Shown here piece after piece: positions 9,592-19,728 of a stretch of 64,000 bases of DNA. Position numbers and translations under genes: made by a program. Within the stretch, counting starts at the first letter, position 1; each line of letters opens with the position of its first letter. Source of the DNA: Tritrichomonas musculus (Eukaryota; Parabasalia; Tritrichomonadida; Tritrichomonadidae); the NCBI GenBank assembly GCA_039105265.1, contig JAPFFF010000007.1, forward strand, positions 1,922,001-1,986,000. Reading direction: 5' to 3'. Below the pieces are notes generated by a model, which ran no database searches, was not told the origin of the DNA, and saw only the letters and a program-made list of their open reading frames with translations.

Positions 9592-11025
9592 ATGGATAGT
9601 AATACGTCTTATTCGGAAGAATACAAAGAAAAGCAGGCATCAGGTGCTCTTCAAAAAAAATATCTCGAAAGAAGTTATAAGATCGCGCGTAGTATGTTTG
9701 ATTCTTTGCCGCCAAAAAATAGTAGCCTTTTTCATCCCCGCCAACATGATGATAAAATAGAAATAGAAGTCACCACCATTCGTGCCAATTCACGTTCTGT
9801 TGTACAAAATAATCAATACTCTTATAGCGGCTCGCGAACACCCAATACTGTTTCAAAAAACCATATTAGTGATTTATCATATACAACGCCAAGATTGCCA
9901 AATGGAACTCCGAAAAAGAATCAAAATCAATATTATGTTAGTGAACCATCATCAGCGTTTACATCTAGAAGTTACTACCACTTCTTAGATGAATATAGTA
10001 GCAGTTTTATGAAAACAAATAGTTCTAGTCCAAGTCAAAGTCCACGATATCTTAAATATGGAAATGGTCGTAACAGTTATTATTACACTGAATTTGAACC
10101 ACGAGTGTCAAAGCATTTCAGTCCGTCACAAGGATCTTCAAGTCCAATAACTCCTGATAAATACGAGAAGCATCATACCTCGCCTCCTATATATCGCTAT
10201 CATCATATTCGAGATGATGATTTGGGAGCACGAAACAGTCAACTCAATCAAAGCTTCAATTCGCAAGGGAAAAATTTAAGTGAAATTGATGAAAGAAGAG
10301 ACAGTGAAAGACGAAATTTAAGTGGAGACTATGAAAGAAGAAACTTAAGTGGAGATTTTGAAAGGAGAAATTTAAGCGAAAGTGATAAAAGAAAAAGTGT
10401 CGGTATACAAAGAACTAATGCCGGGAAATATCAATATGAAGAAGAGCCATTCAAAGGTGTAATAGAAGAGGAAGAAGAAGTTAATGATGATATTGATATC
10501 AATTCTGAACTTAGAATGACAGCATCTACCATCAGTGATGTTTTCGATGATGAGCAACTTTCTAGAGATAGAGAGTTGCTTAATAAATATGTGAAAAGCG
10601 ATTTTCATCATGATAGATGGAATGGAGAAGCTGAGCCGAACCCTCAGATAGATGACACAAAGCTTGATCAGCGAGTTCAAATGATTATCAGCAAATTAAA
10701 AGAACAAAACTCTCTTTCAGCGCAAAATTCACAATTAAATAGTACAATTGGAAATTCTCATATCAATAATAATTATGACGATACCGATAATATCATTTTT
10801 TTAAATAATGAAATTGACAAAAAGGACGCCACAAACAAGCCAAACTTCGATGAAAAAAATGCTAATATCGCAAAGCAAAATATACAAAAAATTTATTCAA
10901 CTGATTCTACTCTTCCGCAAAATTTGGCGGGAACTCAAATGGATGTCGCTTTTGAAGCTGCCGATAAAATCACTCATGATACAAATCAAAAAATCATCAA
11001 TTTAAACAGCAAGAATAACCCGTAA
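9592..11025 (+). CDS. Unrecognised, largely disordered protein
   Basis: A 477-residue hydrophilic protein that I do not recognise. It is rich in Ser, Asn, Arg, Tyr and Asp, has no signal peptide or membrane segment, and should be mostly disordered. A short N-terminal part (about 20-55) could be helical. The middle is Ser/Pro/Tyr-rich (SSSPSQSPRYLKYG and similar). Near residues 238-265 there are about three tandem ten-residue units of the form ERRNLSGD. An acidic patch follows (EEEEEVNDDIDIN), then a polar C-terminus. The many Ser-Pro and Arg-x-x-Ser sites suggest a phosphorylated scaffold, which is inference. The ATG follows an Inr-like TCATA by 46 bases. It shares a 54-base divergent promoter with the THADA-like gene and is convergent with the next gene. 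Confidence 0.7.
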   Translation: MDSNTSYSEEYKEKQASGALQKKYLERSYKIARSMFDSLPPKNSSLFHPRQHDDKIEIEVTTIRANSRSVVQNNQYSYSGSRTPNTVSKNHISDLSYTTPRLPNGTPKKNQNQYYVSEPSSAFTSRSYYHFLDEYSSSFMKTNSSSPSQSPRYLKYGNGRNSYYYTEFEPRVSKHFSPSQGSSSPITPDKYEKHHTSPPIYRYHHIRDDDLGARNSQLNQSFNSQGKNLSEIDERRDSERRNLSGDYERRNLSGDFERRNLSESDKRKSVGIQRTNAGKYQYEEEPFKGVIEEEEEVNDDIDINSELRMTASTISDVFDDEQLSRDRELLNKYVKSDFHHDRWNGEAEPNPQIDDTKLDQRVQMIISKLKEQNSLSAQNSQLNSTIGNSHINNNYDDTDNIIFLNNEIDKKDATNKPNFDEKNANIAKQNIQKIYSTDSTLPQNLAGTQMDVAFEAADKITHDTNQKIINLNSKNNP

Positions 11026-11354
11026 CTTGAATGCGCAGTTTTAAGTCTGCAGTCAAAGCCTCTGAGCTAAAGCGAGAGGCAATATTGTATTTAATAAAAA
11101 TAATAATGAATAGCTATATTTTTGTATATCTATTCTTTGATTAAAAAAAAATGGGAAATGAAAGAAATTAGTGGTTTTATTAGAACTAAAAAAAAAATAT
11201 GGCAAAGAAGGCAGAAAGTCATTTTGAATTTTTGATTTTATAATTGTAATCATGGGTTGCTATATCAGTGATGTAATAGAATATTACTCCTGGTATATTT
11301 AAAATTGTTTGTTAAGATTTTGAATCTGATTTAAAAATGACATCGCCTTCTTAT
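11026..11354. other. Convergent intergenic region
   Basis: This lies between the 3' ends of the 9592 (+) and 11355 (-) genes. It starts with a short moderately GC stretch and then becomes A/T-rich. No gene is seen. Confidence 0.6.
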
Positions 11355-14300
11355 TTATTGTTCTGACTCTGGTTGAACTTGTTCTTCGGGTTGAGCTTGT
11401 TCTTCGGGTTGAACTGGTTCTTCTGGTTGTTGAACTGGTTCTTCTGGTTGTTGAACTGGTTCTTCTGGTTGTTGAACTGGTTCTTCTTGTTGTTGAGCTA
11501 GTTCTGCTGGTTGAACTGGTTCTTCTGGTTGTTGAACTTGTTCTTCTTGTTGTTGAGCTGGTTCTTCTGGTTGTTGAACTGGTTCTTCTGGTTGTTGAAC
11601 TGGTTCTTCTGGTTGTTGAACTGGTTCTTCTGGTTGTTGAGCTTGTTCTTCAGGTTGAACTGGTTCTTCTGGTTGTTGAACTGGTTCTTCTGGTTGTTGA
11701 ACTGGTTCTTCTGGTTGTTGAGCTGGTTCTTCTGGTTGTTGAACTGGTTCTTCTGGTTGTTGAACTGGTTCTGCTGGTTGTTGAACTGGTTCTGCTGGTT
11801 GTTGAACTGGTTCTGCTGGTTGTTGAACTGGTTCTGCTTGTTGTTGAACTGGTTCTTCAGGTTGAACTGGTTCTTCAGGTTGAACTGGTTCTTCAGGTTG
11901 AACTGGTTCTTCAGGTTGAACTGGTTCTTCAGGTTGAACTGGTTCTTCTTGTTGTTGAACTGGTTCTTCTTGTTGCTGAGCTGGTTCTTCTTGTTGTTGA
12001 GCTGGTTCTTCTTGTTGTTGAGCTGGTTCTTCTGGTTGCTGAACTGGTTGTGGTATTTCTTTTTGCTCTTCATGTTTGGGCTTCTCCTGTTTTACTGTTT
12101 GTTCAACAGAAGGAGATTCTGACTCAGTATGAAGACTCATGAAAATCGACTCTTCTGAGTTTGGATTAGCGAATGCCTTGTTCCTAGCCTGGTCTCCTTT
12201 GAATATATTTTTGCTTTCATCATGATATTTCTTGCATTTTTTATTAACGAAGTCATCCAAGCCAGCAGTTGTCAGTAACTTTTCAAGTCTTCTAAAAACG
12301 AAGAGTGCATTTGCGAACTTTCCTTTAGCCAAGAAACCTTGATTAAACACTATGTCGGCAATCTCTTCTATATTCATTGACTTTGTAACATTTTTAATAA
12401 TCAAATCAGTAATATGAAGAGGGCATCTTTCATTGACCGCAGTTGTTAATAGAACAGTTGCGAAGTCATGAATTCCACTTTTTTCATTGGGCCAAGATTT
12501 AGCCACTTTAAAGTCTTTTGCAGTCATTAAAGATATCGTCTTAAACATTGTAACGCTTTCTTGATTAGGCTCCATCATTTCAAAGTGGCATCCCATTAAT
12601 GTTTCCATACTGAAGATCTTCAAACGAAGGAATGTTCCATAGTTTGAGTTAGTAATTGAAATATCATAATCATGTAAATTCCAAGGAACCATGTTGAACT
12701 TTGTTGCTCCTGAATAACAAAGTTCTGGGAAAACAATGAATGAAGAATCACAATTTCTATCATTAATGTTTAAATTACGTTTATTTGCTGGTGGTGGAAC
12801 GTTATAAGAATCGAGTTTTGTAGCAATTATCTTTGATAAAGAATTCTTAATCGCATCAGCTTTGCTTTCAACTAAATGACGAAGTAAGCAACGATAGAAC
12901 TTTCGTACTTCTGAAGGTGGTCTAAAGTTCAATGCTTCAATAACAACTGCTTCATTAGATGTAATATCATCAACAGTATAAGTGTTGTGCATTAAAAGGT
13001 CAGGATTATGACCAACTTTTTGCTTAATGAATTGGATTACATCTCTATATTCTTTCTCAGTTGAAGCAAGTGTTGTGAGGAAGATTTCAACTGAGAAAGG
13101 AATTGTCTTTGTTTTGCTGTATTTGAAGTTCTTGAAAGCTTTTATGATTATTTCAGTCATGCCTTTTCCATAATCAACTGGCTTTTGTACATCAACTAGT
13201 CTGATTGAATCCCAGCAAACAAAGACGCTATGATACAAGGTATTCGATGGTAACAAATAGTTGTAACGACACTTGCCAATCCAAAAATGACGATTTCTTG
13301 TGTTTCCGATTGCTAAGTAAGAAAGACCAGAAGCAAAGTTCGCCATACTTGTGAATGACTGGTCTTTTCCAAGGATTTGTAATCCATATTGTATAACTTT
13401 TGCACCATTTGAAATATCTGAGAATTCACAAGTTATGCGAATTGGGCTATACTGTTCATACTTAAAGATATTCAAGCCAATGACTGAACGAATAAATAGC
13501 CATTCAAATGAGGACATGTGATTGCCATGACTCCTTCTGAAGTGGTGATCATCAATTGTGTTCATGTTCGTTTCAAAGGCCCGAACTATTGATGCTGGTG
13601 AATGATCATAAAGTCCAATTTTATCGAGATTTCTCTCTGTAAATTCAATAACTTCTGGTCGTTCAGCCATATTTGGCTTGAGTCTTGTTGCTTCAAGAAG
13701 AAGGGCTACTGCATACGTTGACAATTTATCTTTCCAGTCTTTTATTTCAACTTTTGGAAGCCACTTTAATACATCCAAATTCATTCCATGCGACATTGCA
13801 AAGCAAACATAACCTAGAAGGAGTCTTGGATCATTGTTTTTATCAGTTCGACTTGTATGGTCGTAAATGTACTGCTCAATTTCTTCAAGTTTCTCCTTGT
13901 TTAGGAATGAATAGGTACTCTTTCGGTCTGAATGGAAGAGGAATGAAATGAGGCCATATTTGGTCTTTGGTTCAAGTGGATGCATTTGTGGTCCTTCTTC
14001 AATTTCTGGCTTCACAAACTGATAGTTTGTTTGGAAAGCTGGAAGTTCAAAATTGGTTTCTTTATTTGTTGCCTTTTTTGGAAGAAGAATCCAATCAAAT
14101 TCTGGAATTTTTGACTTGCAAATTTCTGCCCATTCTTTGTGCTTCTCATCTGTAAAGGACATGAACGTTGGCATAAGTGGAAGTGGTTGATTAAAGTAAC
14201 TTTGGAATATTTGTGCAATTTTAGCATCTTTTGCAATTGCATCACGAACAAATGGTTTGACTTTTTCATCTTCAAAAAGCTTCTTTGTACCAAAGCACTT

Positions 14301-16487
14301 TATATATAGCTTAACAAATTCGGGTGATGCACTAAAATGAACTTGATAACCACTGAAGATTTCATTGACATCACGATGTGATCCTTCGGTAGTTTCATAA
14401 TTTCCAAAAACTTCTTTTTTATCACTTTTATCACTCTTTTCGCTGGCTTCTTCGCCTTTCTTTGGAGTGGCTTTGGCATTTGCTGTAAAGAAAAGTTTGA
14501 ATTCGGTTTCAAATGTTTTTTGGCGTGCTGCATCAAAGTTTTTAATTCGAGATTTGTCTTTAAGGTCATCATGAATGCTTGAAAGAAGTTTGCAAGCTGC
14601 CTTTGGCATTGAGCATTTCAAGTATCGAGCACATAGAGTTAAAAAGATGACGATTGAACCATCAAGTTCGCTGTATTTTTTTTTCATACTAACAATAAAA
14701 TCAACAATGTTTGAGACAATAACGCCAAATTCTGAATGACCAATTGTCTTTTCACCAAGATTTTCAAATAATTTGGAAAGCTGCTTAGAAGAAAACCACC
14801 AATGGCTTTCATTTGTATCTGGATCTTTAATTGAGTTTATATCAACGCATCGACTTGAAAAATTCCATTTGTTCTTATATCCTATGATTTCGAGAGCAGC
14901 TCGCAAAACTGTGCATGCTTGTTTAAAAGCATCCGAAGAAGCTGTTTTACAGTTCTTAGTCAGTGCTTTTAAAAGATAGCCTGTGTCTTTTGATTTGAAA
15001 AATTTTCCTCTTAAGAAATCTTCGTAAAATGAAGCAGAAACGTATTTGTCAATAAAAGCGAAATATTGATATGAATATTGGCCAAACCAATCTAGTTTTG
15101 ATGGGTAAATTGCAATATGAAAATGATCATCGATTGCTGATTTTAATTTTTGTATATAACTCTTTGAATGTTCTATGCTTTGATATTCTATCAAGTCATA
15201 AACAATTTCGTTAAATTTAGACCAATCATCATTTTTAATTAATAGGTCAATAATTAATGATTGAACTTTTTCTTCAAATGAGAGAGGATAAAACAGTCTA
15301 TTATAAATAAAATCATATTGTTCGGCGCCAATGTTTGCTTTTAGTTTTTCGGAATCATTTAAAAAGAGTTTAATTAATGCGCAAAGAGACCGTTTATTTC
15401 TGGATGAGGTAATTTTCTTAAGAACATCAAAATATTTTTCATTAATCTGATCGATTGAATTATCGTTTCGATCGAAAATGTTGGTATACAATTCTAAAAT
15501 TTCTTTTAAGCATAAAGGATTGGAATTTTCAAGGTATTGTTTAAAATCATCAAGCTTGACCAATTGGTGTTTTTCACATTCAACTAAAACACTTAAATAT
15601 TTATGTTTAGTGTTGAAATCAGGGACCTCTTTCAATTTTTTATAAATACTGGTAAGAATTGGCTTAAAATCATTACGATTTGTTTCATTGATATAAGGAA
15701 CCAACTTTTTTAATGATGATAGGGTATAATTGATCTTAACTGGAAGTTCTTCAACAATTAAATCATTGAATCTTGATAATGCTCCAACAAAGTCGATCTT
15801 TTTTAATTGTTCATCAGGAATGCCAGATAAGAGTTTGCTTATCGTTTTTGGTGGTGCCGATAATAAAATTGTTGGAAGAATGGTTTCTACATTCTTTGAA
15901 ACTAATATTTGAAGTGGTCTAACTTCATTTAGATTCGTAAATAATAATATTAAACTTAATATATCTTCTTCGCTTTTATGATTTAATAAGAGAAATAAAG
16001 TTGACTCTGGGATATTAGCTAAGCAATGAGGTGGTGTTGAAAAAATCATTGAATACAAGTCATCGATGCATAATACAGCTTTGTCGTAAGGTAGATAGCC
16101 AGAAATCAAGTATGCGTAATAAGAAGTAACGTACTGATAAATAACAGGTGTGTTAATCTGGCGTGCAAGAGATGGAAGTGCTTGAATCATTAATTTGGGA
16201 CAGAGTGAAATTCCTAGAGAAAGAACGTGTTTGATGAATGAATCAACGTATTCAATAAAGTTTAAATCTTTTTTGTATTCTGCTAAAGGAAAAAGTGACT
16301 TAAGTAATAATTTGATAACAACTGGATGATAATCAGAAGTATCCTGAATAAAATAAGATGGATAAATCCTCGATCTTAAATCTTTTAATATATCAGTTGC
16401 TGGCTTGAAATCATTATTACGACATAAATTATTGATTGACGTCATAAAGTCACGGACCATGTAATGCAAAGAAGATGAATCCATCAT
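11355..16487 (-). CDS. Unrecognised large helical protein with Pro/Gln/Glu repeat tail
   Basis: About 1710 residues; I could not place it in a family. The first 1,450 residues read as a mostly helical, probably cytoplasmic protein, with HEAT/armadillo-like Leu patterns early on, a Lys/Glu/Ser-rich linker about 690 residues in (KSDKSDKKE), and a more globular, aromatic-rich part after it. No signal peptide or membrane segment is seen. The last 225 residues are tandem units of about seven residues, QQPEEPV with PEEPVQ variants. The open frame extends upstream to a TTG at 16508, but the first ATG is at 16487, and a perfect Inr (TCACT, 16498-16494) lies 9 bases before it, so I start there. The stop reads TAAA. 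The tail is acidic and proline-rich and may be a spacer or a ligand for SH3/WW-type domains (inference). Confidence 0.8.
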   Translation of the reverse strand: MMDSSSLHYMVRDFMTSINNLCRNNDFKPATDILKDLRSRIYPSYFIQDTSDYHPVVIKLLLKSLFPLAEYKKDLNFIEYVDSFIKHVLSLGISLCPKLMIQALPSLARQINTPVIYQYVTSYYAYLISGYLPYDKAVLCIDDLYSMIFSTPPHCLANIPESTLFLLLNHKSEEDILSLILLFTNLNEVRPLQILVSKNVETILPTILLSAPPKTISKLLSGIPDEQLKKIDFVGALSRFNDLIVEELPVKINYTLSSLKKLVPYINETNRNDFKPILTSIYKKLKEVPDFNTKHKYLSVLVECEKHQLVKLDDFKQYLENSNPLCLKEILELYTNIFDRNDNSIDQINEKYFDVLKKITSSRNKRSLCALIKLFLNDSEKLKANIGAEQYDFIYNRLFYPLSFEEKVQSLIIDLLIKNDDWSKFNEIVYDLIEYQSIEHSKSYIQKLKSAIDDHFHIAIYPSKLDWFGQYSYQYFAFIDKYVSASFYEDFLRGKFFKSKDTGYLLKALTKNCKTASSDAFKQACTVLRAALEIIGYKNKWNFSSRCVDINSIKDPDTNESHWWFSSKQLSKLFENLGEKTIGHSEFGVIVSNIVDFIVSMKKKYSELDGSIVIFLTLCARYLKCSMPKAACKLLSSIHDDLKDKSRIKNFDAARQKTFETEFKLFFTANAKATPKKGEEASEKSDKSDKKEVFGNYETTEGSHRDVNEIFSGYQVHFSASPEFVKLYIKCFGTKKLFEDEKVKPFVRDAIAKDAKIAQIFQSYFNQPLPLMPTFMSFTDEKHKEWAEICKSKIPEFDWILLPKKATNKETNFELPAFQTNYQFVKPEIEEGPQMHPLEPKTKYGLISFLFHSDRKSTYSFLNKEKLEEIEQYIYDHTSRTDKNNDPRLLLGYVCFAMSHGMNLDVLKWLPKVEIKDWKDKLSTYAVALLLEATRLKPNMAERPEVIEFTERNLDKIGLYDHSPASIVRAFETNMNTIDDHHFRRSHGNHMSSFEWLFIRSVIGLNIFKYEQYSPIRITCEFSDISNGAKVIQYGLQILGKDQSFTSMANFASGLSYLAIGNTRNRHFWIGKCRYNYLLPSNTLYHSVFVCWDSIRLVDVQKPVDYGKGMTEIIIKAFKNFKYSKTKTIPFSVEIFLTTLASTEKEYRDVIQFIKQKVGHNPDLLMHNTYTVDDITSNEAVVIEALNFRPPSEVRKFYRCLLRHLVESKADAIKNSLSKIIATKLDSYNVPPPANKRNLNINDRNCDSSFIVFPELCYSGATKFNMVPWNLHDYDISITNSNYGTFLRLKIFSMETLMGCHFEMMEPNQESVTMFKTISLMTAKDFKVAKSWPNEKSGIHDFATVLLTTAVNERCPLHITDLIIKNVTKSMNIEEIADIVFNQGFLAKGKFANALFVFRRLEKLLTTAGLDDFVNKKCKKYHDESKNIFKGDQARNKAFANPNSEESIFMSLHTESESPSVEQTVKQEKPKHEEQKEIPQPVQQPEEPAQQQEEPAQQQEEPAQQQEEPVQQQEEPVQPEEPVQPEEPVQPEEPVQPEEPVQPEEPVQQQAEPVQQPAEPVQQPAEPVQQPAEPVQQPEEPVQQPEEPAQQPEEPVQQPEEPVQQPEEPVQPEEQAQQPEEPVQQPEEPVQQPEEPVQQPEEPAQQQEEQVQQPEEPVQPAELAQQQEEPVQQPEEPVQQPEEPVQQPEEPVQPEEQAQPEEQVQPESEQ
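11371..12058 (-). repeat. Minisatellite of 21- and 18-bp units coding Pro/Gln/Glu heptads
   Basis: About 33 in-phase units inside the 3' end of the large gene. Most are 21 bp (plus strand GGTTCTTCTGGTTGTTGAAC); a run of five is 18 bp (11865-11950), and a subset carries GCT for Ala. Unit length is always a multiple of three, so the host frame survives. The repeat also keeps other frames open on both strands; those are not genes. Confidence 0.9.
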
Positions 16488-16493
16488 CTTTGA

Positions 16494-16498
16494 AGTGA
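16494..16498 (-). promoter_or_regulatory. Inr that fixes the start of the 11355-16487 gene
   Basis: Minus-strand TCACT, with the initiating A at 16496, 9 bases upstream of the tandem ATG ATG at 16487. Trichomonad leaders are typically this short. The longer frame from TTG 16508 would begin upstream of transcription. Confidence 0.5.
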
Positions 16499-16785
16499 TT
16501 ACAATCAATAAATAATTATTTCAAAAAGCTGAGGTTTTTTCAAAACGCAAAAATTGAAAACTTCAGAAAATTTTATTAATGTAAGATTTTAGTACACAAC
16601 TTTTTGTGAGAAAATATTATAAGGAAATTATATAAAATATTGCATCTATTCATAATTAAACGCTATTAAAATTTCTTAAAATAAACAAAGAACTATCTCA
16701 GGGGAAAGATATTAAATTTTTCAATTTATTTACCTCATAAATAAACACCAATTTTAGTCAATTAGTGGGAGATTTCTTTAACAGT

Positions 16786-17257
16786 TCAAGAGATTATCAG
16801 ATATGCAGGAACGGGGGAAAAGAAAATTTTGCATATTGGATTATCAGATATATAGCCAATGCGCTTCAGAAGAATTGTGTTAATATATCCAAATTTTAAT
16901 ATATTTTTGAATGGGGAGCTTTTTTGAATAAGAATTTTTTGGAATTGATCCAGGGGGCGGGAGCCCTTGGAGTAGTCTCTATCCCAGTGAAGAGGGTAAG
17001 CTGGGGCATGCCAAAGCCTACCGTTAACTACTTCCAAGCCTGACAGTGTAATCGAGTATTTTATCACGTCCAATCTTAACGCCATTAACTAATTCAAGAA
17101 CTGGTAACACATAACAAAACTTTTCAACCTCAGTTATTATATCATTTAGCGAAATTGAACCTTCATAATATTTTTCAATATAAATTTCATATTTATCAAA
17201 TGCCAATTGATGAAAAATCTCAAGAGATTTATCACCATCAGCAGCAAATAAATGTCA
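16786..17257 (-). pseudogene. Broken ORF remnant, family not recognised
   Basis: Two overlapping minus-strand frames. The upstream one is open from about 17254 to 17024, without an ATG at its head, and contains HLFAADGDKSLEIF and EVEKFCYVLP. The downstream one (17085 to 16786) runs through the GC-rich patch and contains RLWHAPAYPLHWDRDYSKGS. They overlap as if one frameshift separated them. Base composition across 16936-17050 is far richer in G and C than the surroundings, which suggests inserted or transferred DNA. I do not recognise the family, and this may never have been a host gene. Confidence 0.3.
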
Positions 17258-17406
17258 TTTGAAATGATTATAATATAATGATAATTTTGATAAGAGTTAT
17301 TTCAAAAGGCAATCTTATAATCAGAAATTTTGGAGAAAGAAAACATTTTTTTTAAGACGCCAAAAAGAAAAGCCTAAGCCAAAGTTTAGCATGCAGCAAA
17401 TGTTCG

Positions 17407-18075
17407 TTGAGGGGAAATATTTCAATTAAAGAAGAAGTGGCTGAAGAACAACTTGAAGTCATGAGTACATTTATTCAAGGAACAAATCACAGGCGAGTTA
17501 GATTAGGAGCTGCTGTCTGTGTAACGCATTTTCATCACAGATCAACATTTTATAATCATCAAAAGAAACTGATTCCGAGAATTGAGTCTTTGACTAAAGG
17601 ATCAATAGAAAAAAAAGAAACTGATTTGTTTTCACAGCGTCCAATTAAAGCGTCAGCTGATGGAAGATATGATTCAGCAAGAGATGCAATTATATGTTCT
17701 TTGGCTATTATGGATTGTGAAGATAACATTATCCTTGACAAAAAATCTGTTGATAAAAAAGAAGAAGATGTGTCATCAAATATGCTTGAGTCTAGAGCAA
17801 CCCAAAAAACTTTTGAACGTATAAATAAAAAAATTGACCTAAAAGTTTGGAAATATTAATAATTGACGGTGACCATTAGACCTTCAATCAATGCAAGAAG
17901 GCGAAAAGGCAGACATAGAATCAAAAGTATGAATGGCAATTTCCCAAAACTGGCTAGTTCACTGGATTATGATAGTTTCCCCGATGTTTTGGATGGCCAG
18001 CCGTCTAGAATTGTTTTGCGGGGAGTATACTTGATTGAAAACATCAAAGACGAGGAATTACATAGGTTAATATGA
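17407..18075 (+). pseudogene. Remnant of a DDE-type DNA transposase (putative)
   Basis: The frame open over 17407-17859 contains RSTFYNHQKKLIP, then ASADGRYDSARDAIICSLA and MDCEDNIILDKKSVDK. The order DGR(Y/C)DS, then a Met-Asp with a polar turn, then a hydrophobic strand and a SNxME-like segment (here SSNMLES) resembles the start of the RNase H-fold catalytic core of a group of uncharacterised eukaryotic transposases that carry DGRCDSPGHSAK. Just after the stop another frame reads ILIIDGDH, a good candidate for the second catalytic Asp. A third piece to 18075 is basic (NARRRKGRHRIKS). At least two breaks separate these parts, so it is dead. Family assignment is from pattern memory only. Confidence 0.4.
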
Positions 18076-18134
18076 CTTAATTCACCTTAACATATGATAT
18101 GTAATCATATGAATTGTAATCATGGTCCATTAGG

Positions 18135-18152
18135 TCCCAATCATGATTGGGA
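18135..18152. repeat. 18-bp perfect palindrome
   Basis: TCCCAATCATGATTGGGA is an uninterrupted palindrome just downstream of the transposase remnant, in a locally GC-richer stretch. It could be an element end or a protein-binding site. Confidence 0.6.
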
Positions 18153-18367
18153 AAGGGGAAAATATGACGAAATCGTTTTTCAAATTGCACATTTAAAAAT
18201 TCAATTCAATGTAATGAGGTTAACCTGAATATCAAATCAATATCCTTTTAATTCCATTTTTTTTTTATTAATTTATTTGTGAGAACTCATTGAATTTTTA
18301 AAATTCAATTTGGTTAAACAGATCCTTCGATAAAAATAATAATCAAGATCGTTTTTTATTTTTTTGG

Positions 18368-19728
18368 AGAGGATGTCCCACAAACTAAATAGTCTATAGA
18401 TTCTTCCATATTTTTGATATTGTCTTTAATATTTTATATTAAAATTATATAAACTATATAATTATTATTTTGTCGAAGAAAATTTAATATATGCAACAAA
18501 TAAACTTTTGTTTCAAAATTGAATTATTTTTCAATATTTTGAATATGATTCATCAAAATAAAAAAATAAAAAAAATATTTTTTTGGCTTAATTTAATTGA
18601 AATATTGATTTTTATTAATGAAATTTATATTTAAAAATAATCCTCTGAAAGTAAAACTCTTGATTTTTATTATATTTGTGAAAATTAATATGATTTATTT
18701 AAGATTCTGAAAAGAAAACCCATAAGAAAGAATATTATAGCAAATAAATGATAAAAATCAAAAGTAATTATTAAAAATAATTATAATTTCTTGAAAATTG
18801 TTTTTATTCATTATTATTCATTGTTTTTTTTCAATTTTTTGCAGTAGAAGATGAGATAGTACCAAAATCGTGTGAACTTATGAAGTATTTATAAAAATTC
18901 AACTTAAGTTTATTGTTTAGGTCGTAAATATTTTGAAATTAAATAGAATAGGTAATTTCTTTTTAGCAATTACCAACTTTTTGTAATTTAAAAATCTGAA
19001 ATCCTAATTTTTGGAGTATATAAATAATGATACTATCATTTAATAATATAAATTTCTTTCCAAGTTGTATGTGATTATCTGAATACTAGTAATAAGCTTA
19101 GCAAACTATCCTTTATTTCCAAATATCGGATCTATTCGATCTATTATATTTCTATAATTGATTTTTTTGCTTTTGATTGCTTCTTGTTTTCATATAAAAA
19201 GAATAAAAACCAAAATGTACGTTAAGAATTTTAAAATTAACGTACAGAGCCATTGAAATTTTCTTTTTTTTGAATTAGTATTTGGTCAAAAATGATTAAG
19301 CAAATTTATTTGCTAATATCTTAATTTTAACTCGACAAATTTTTGATTAATATATCAATTTAAAATATAATAAAATTAAATAAAAATAAAATAATGATTA
19401 ATAGAATATTTATAGACTATTTTTTTTGTTTCAATCAAAACAACTTGATGATCTTGTTTTTACAAAAGAAAATCAAAACTGTGGCGCAAAAATGCAAATT
19501 ACTAATATAATCATGTTACTAATGCTGTATATCCTTTCAAAACAAAAAAATATATTTACAATTCAAAGATATTGAGAATTATATTATTTTCACGAATCAG
19601 TCATTCAGCTAAATTATAAGTAGATTTAAACTTTATCGCTTACATTTATTTGATTTTTCTTATTTTGAACAACAATAAAATAGAAATCATTGAAAAAAAT
19701 TGAATTTTATTTCTGTGGGACATCCTCT
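18368..19728. mobile_element. 1.36 kb segment bounded by 15-bp inverted repeats (degenerate DNA transposon?)
   Basis: AGAGGATGTCCCACA at 18368-18382 is repeated exactly in inverse orientation at 19714-19728. Inward similarity fades after a few A/T bases. The 1361-bp span fits a mariner-sized element, and the repeat resembles IS630/Tc1/mariner-type ends that read GGxTGTCCCA. I see no matching target duplication and no readable transposase in the AT-rich interior, so it would be an old non-autonomous or eroded copy. It also holds one copy of the dispersed GGTCAAAAATGAT motif (19284-19296). Confidence 0.5.

Noticed and set aside
11498-12122. Open frames on both strands across the Pro/Gln/Glu minisatellite (Trp/Phe/Leu-rich and Asn/Gln-rich products)
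   Set aside because: They are open only because a 21/18-bp repeat lacks stops in several frames. Composition is monotonous and no promoter fits.
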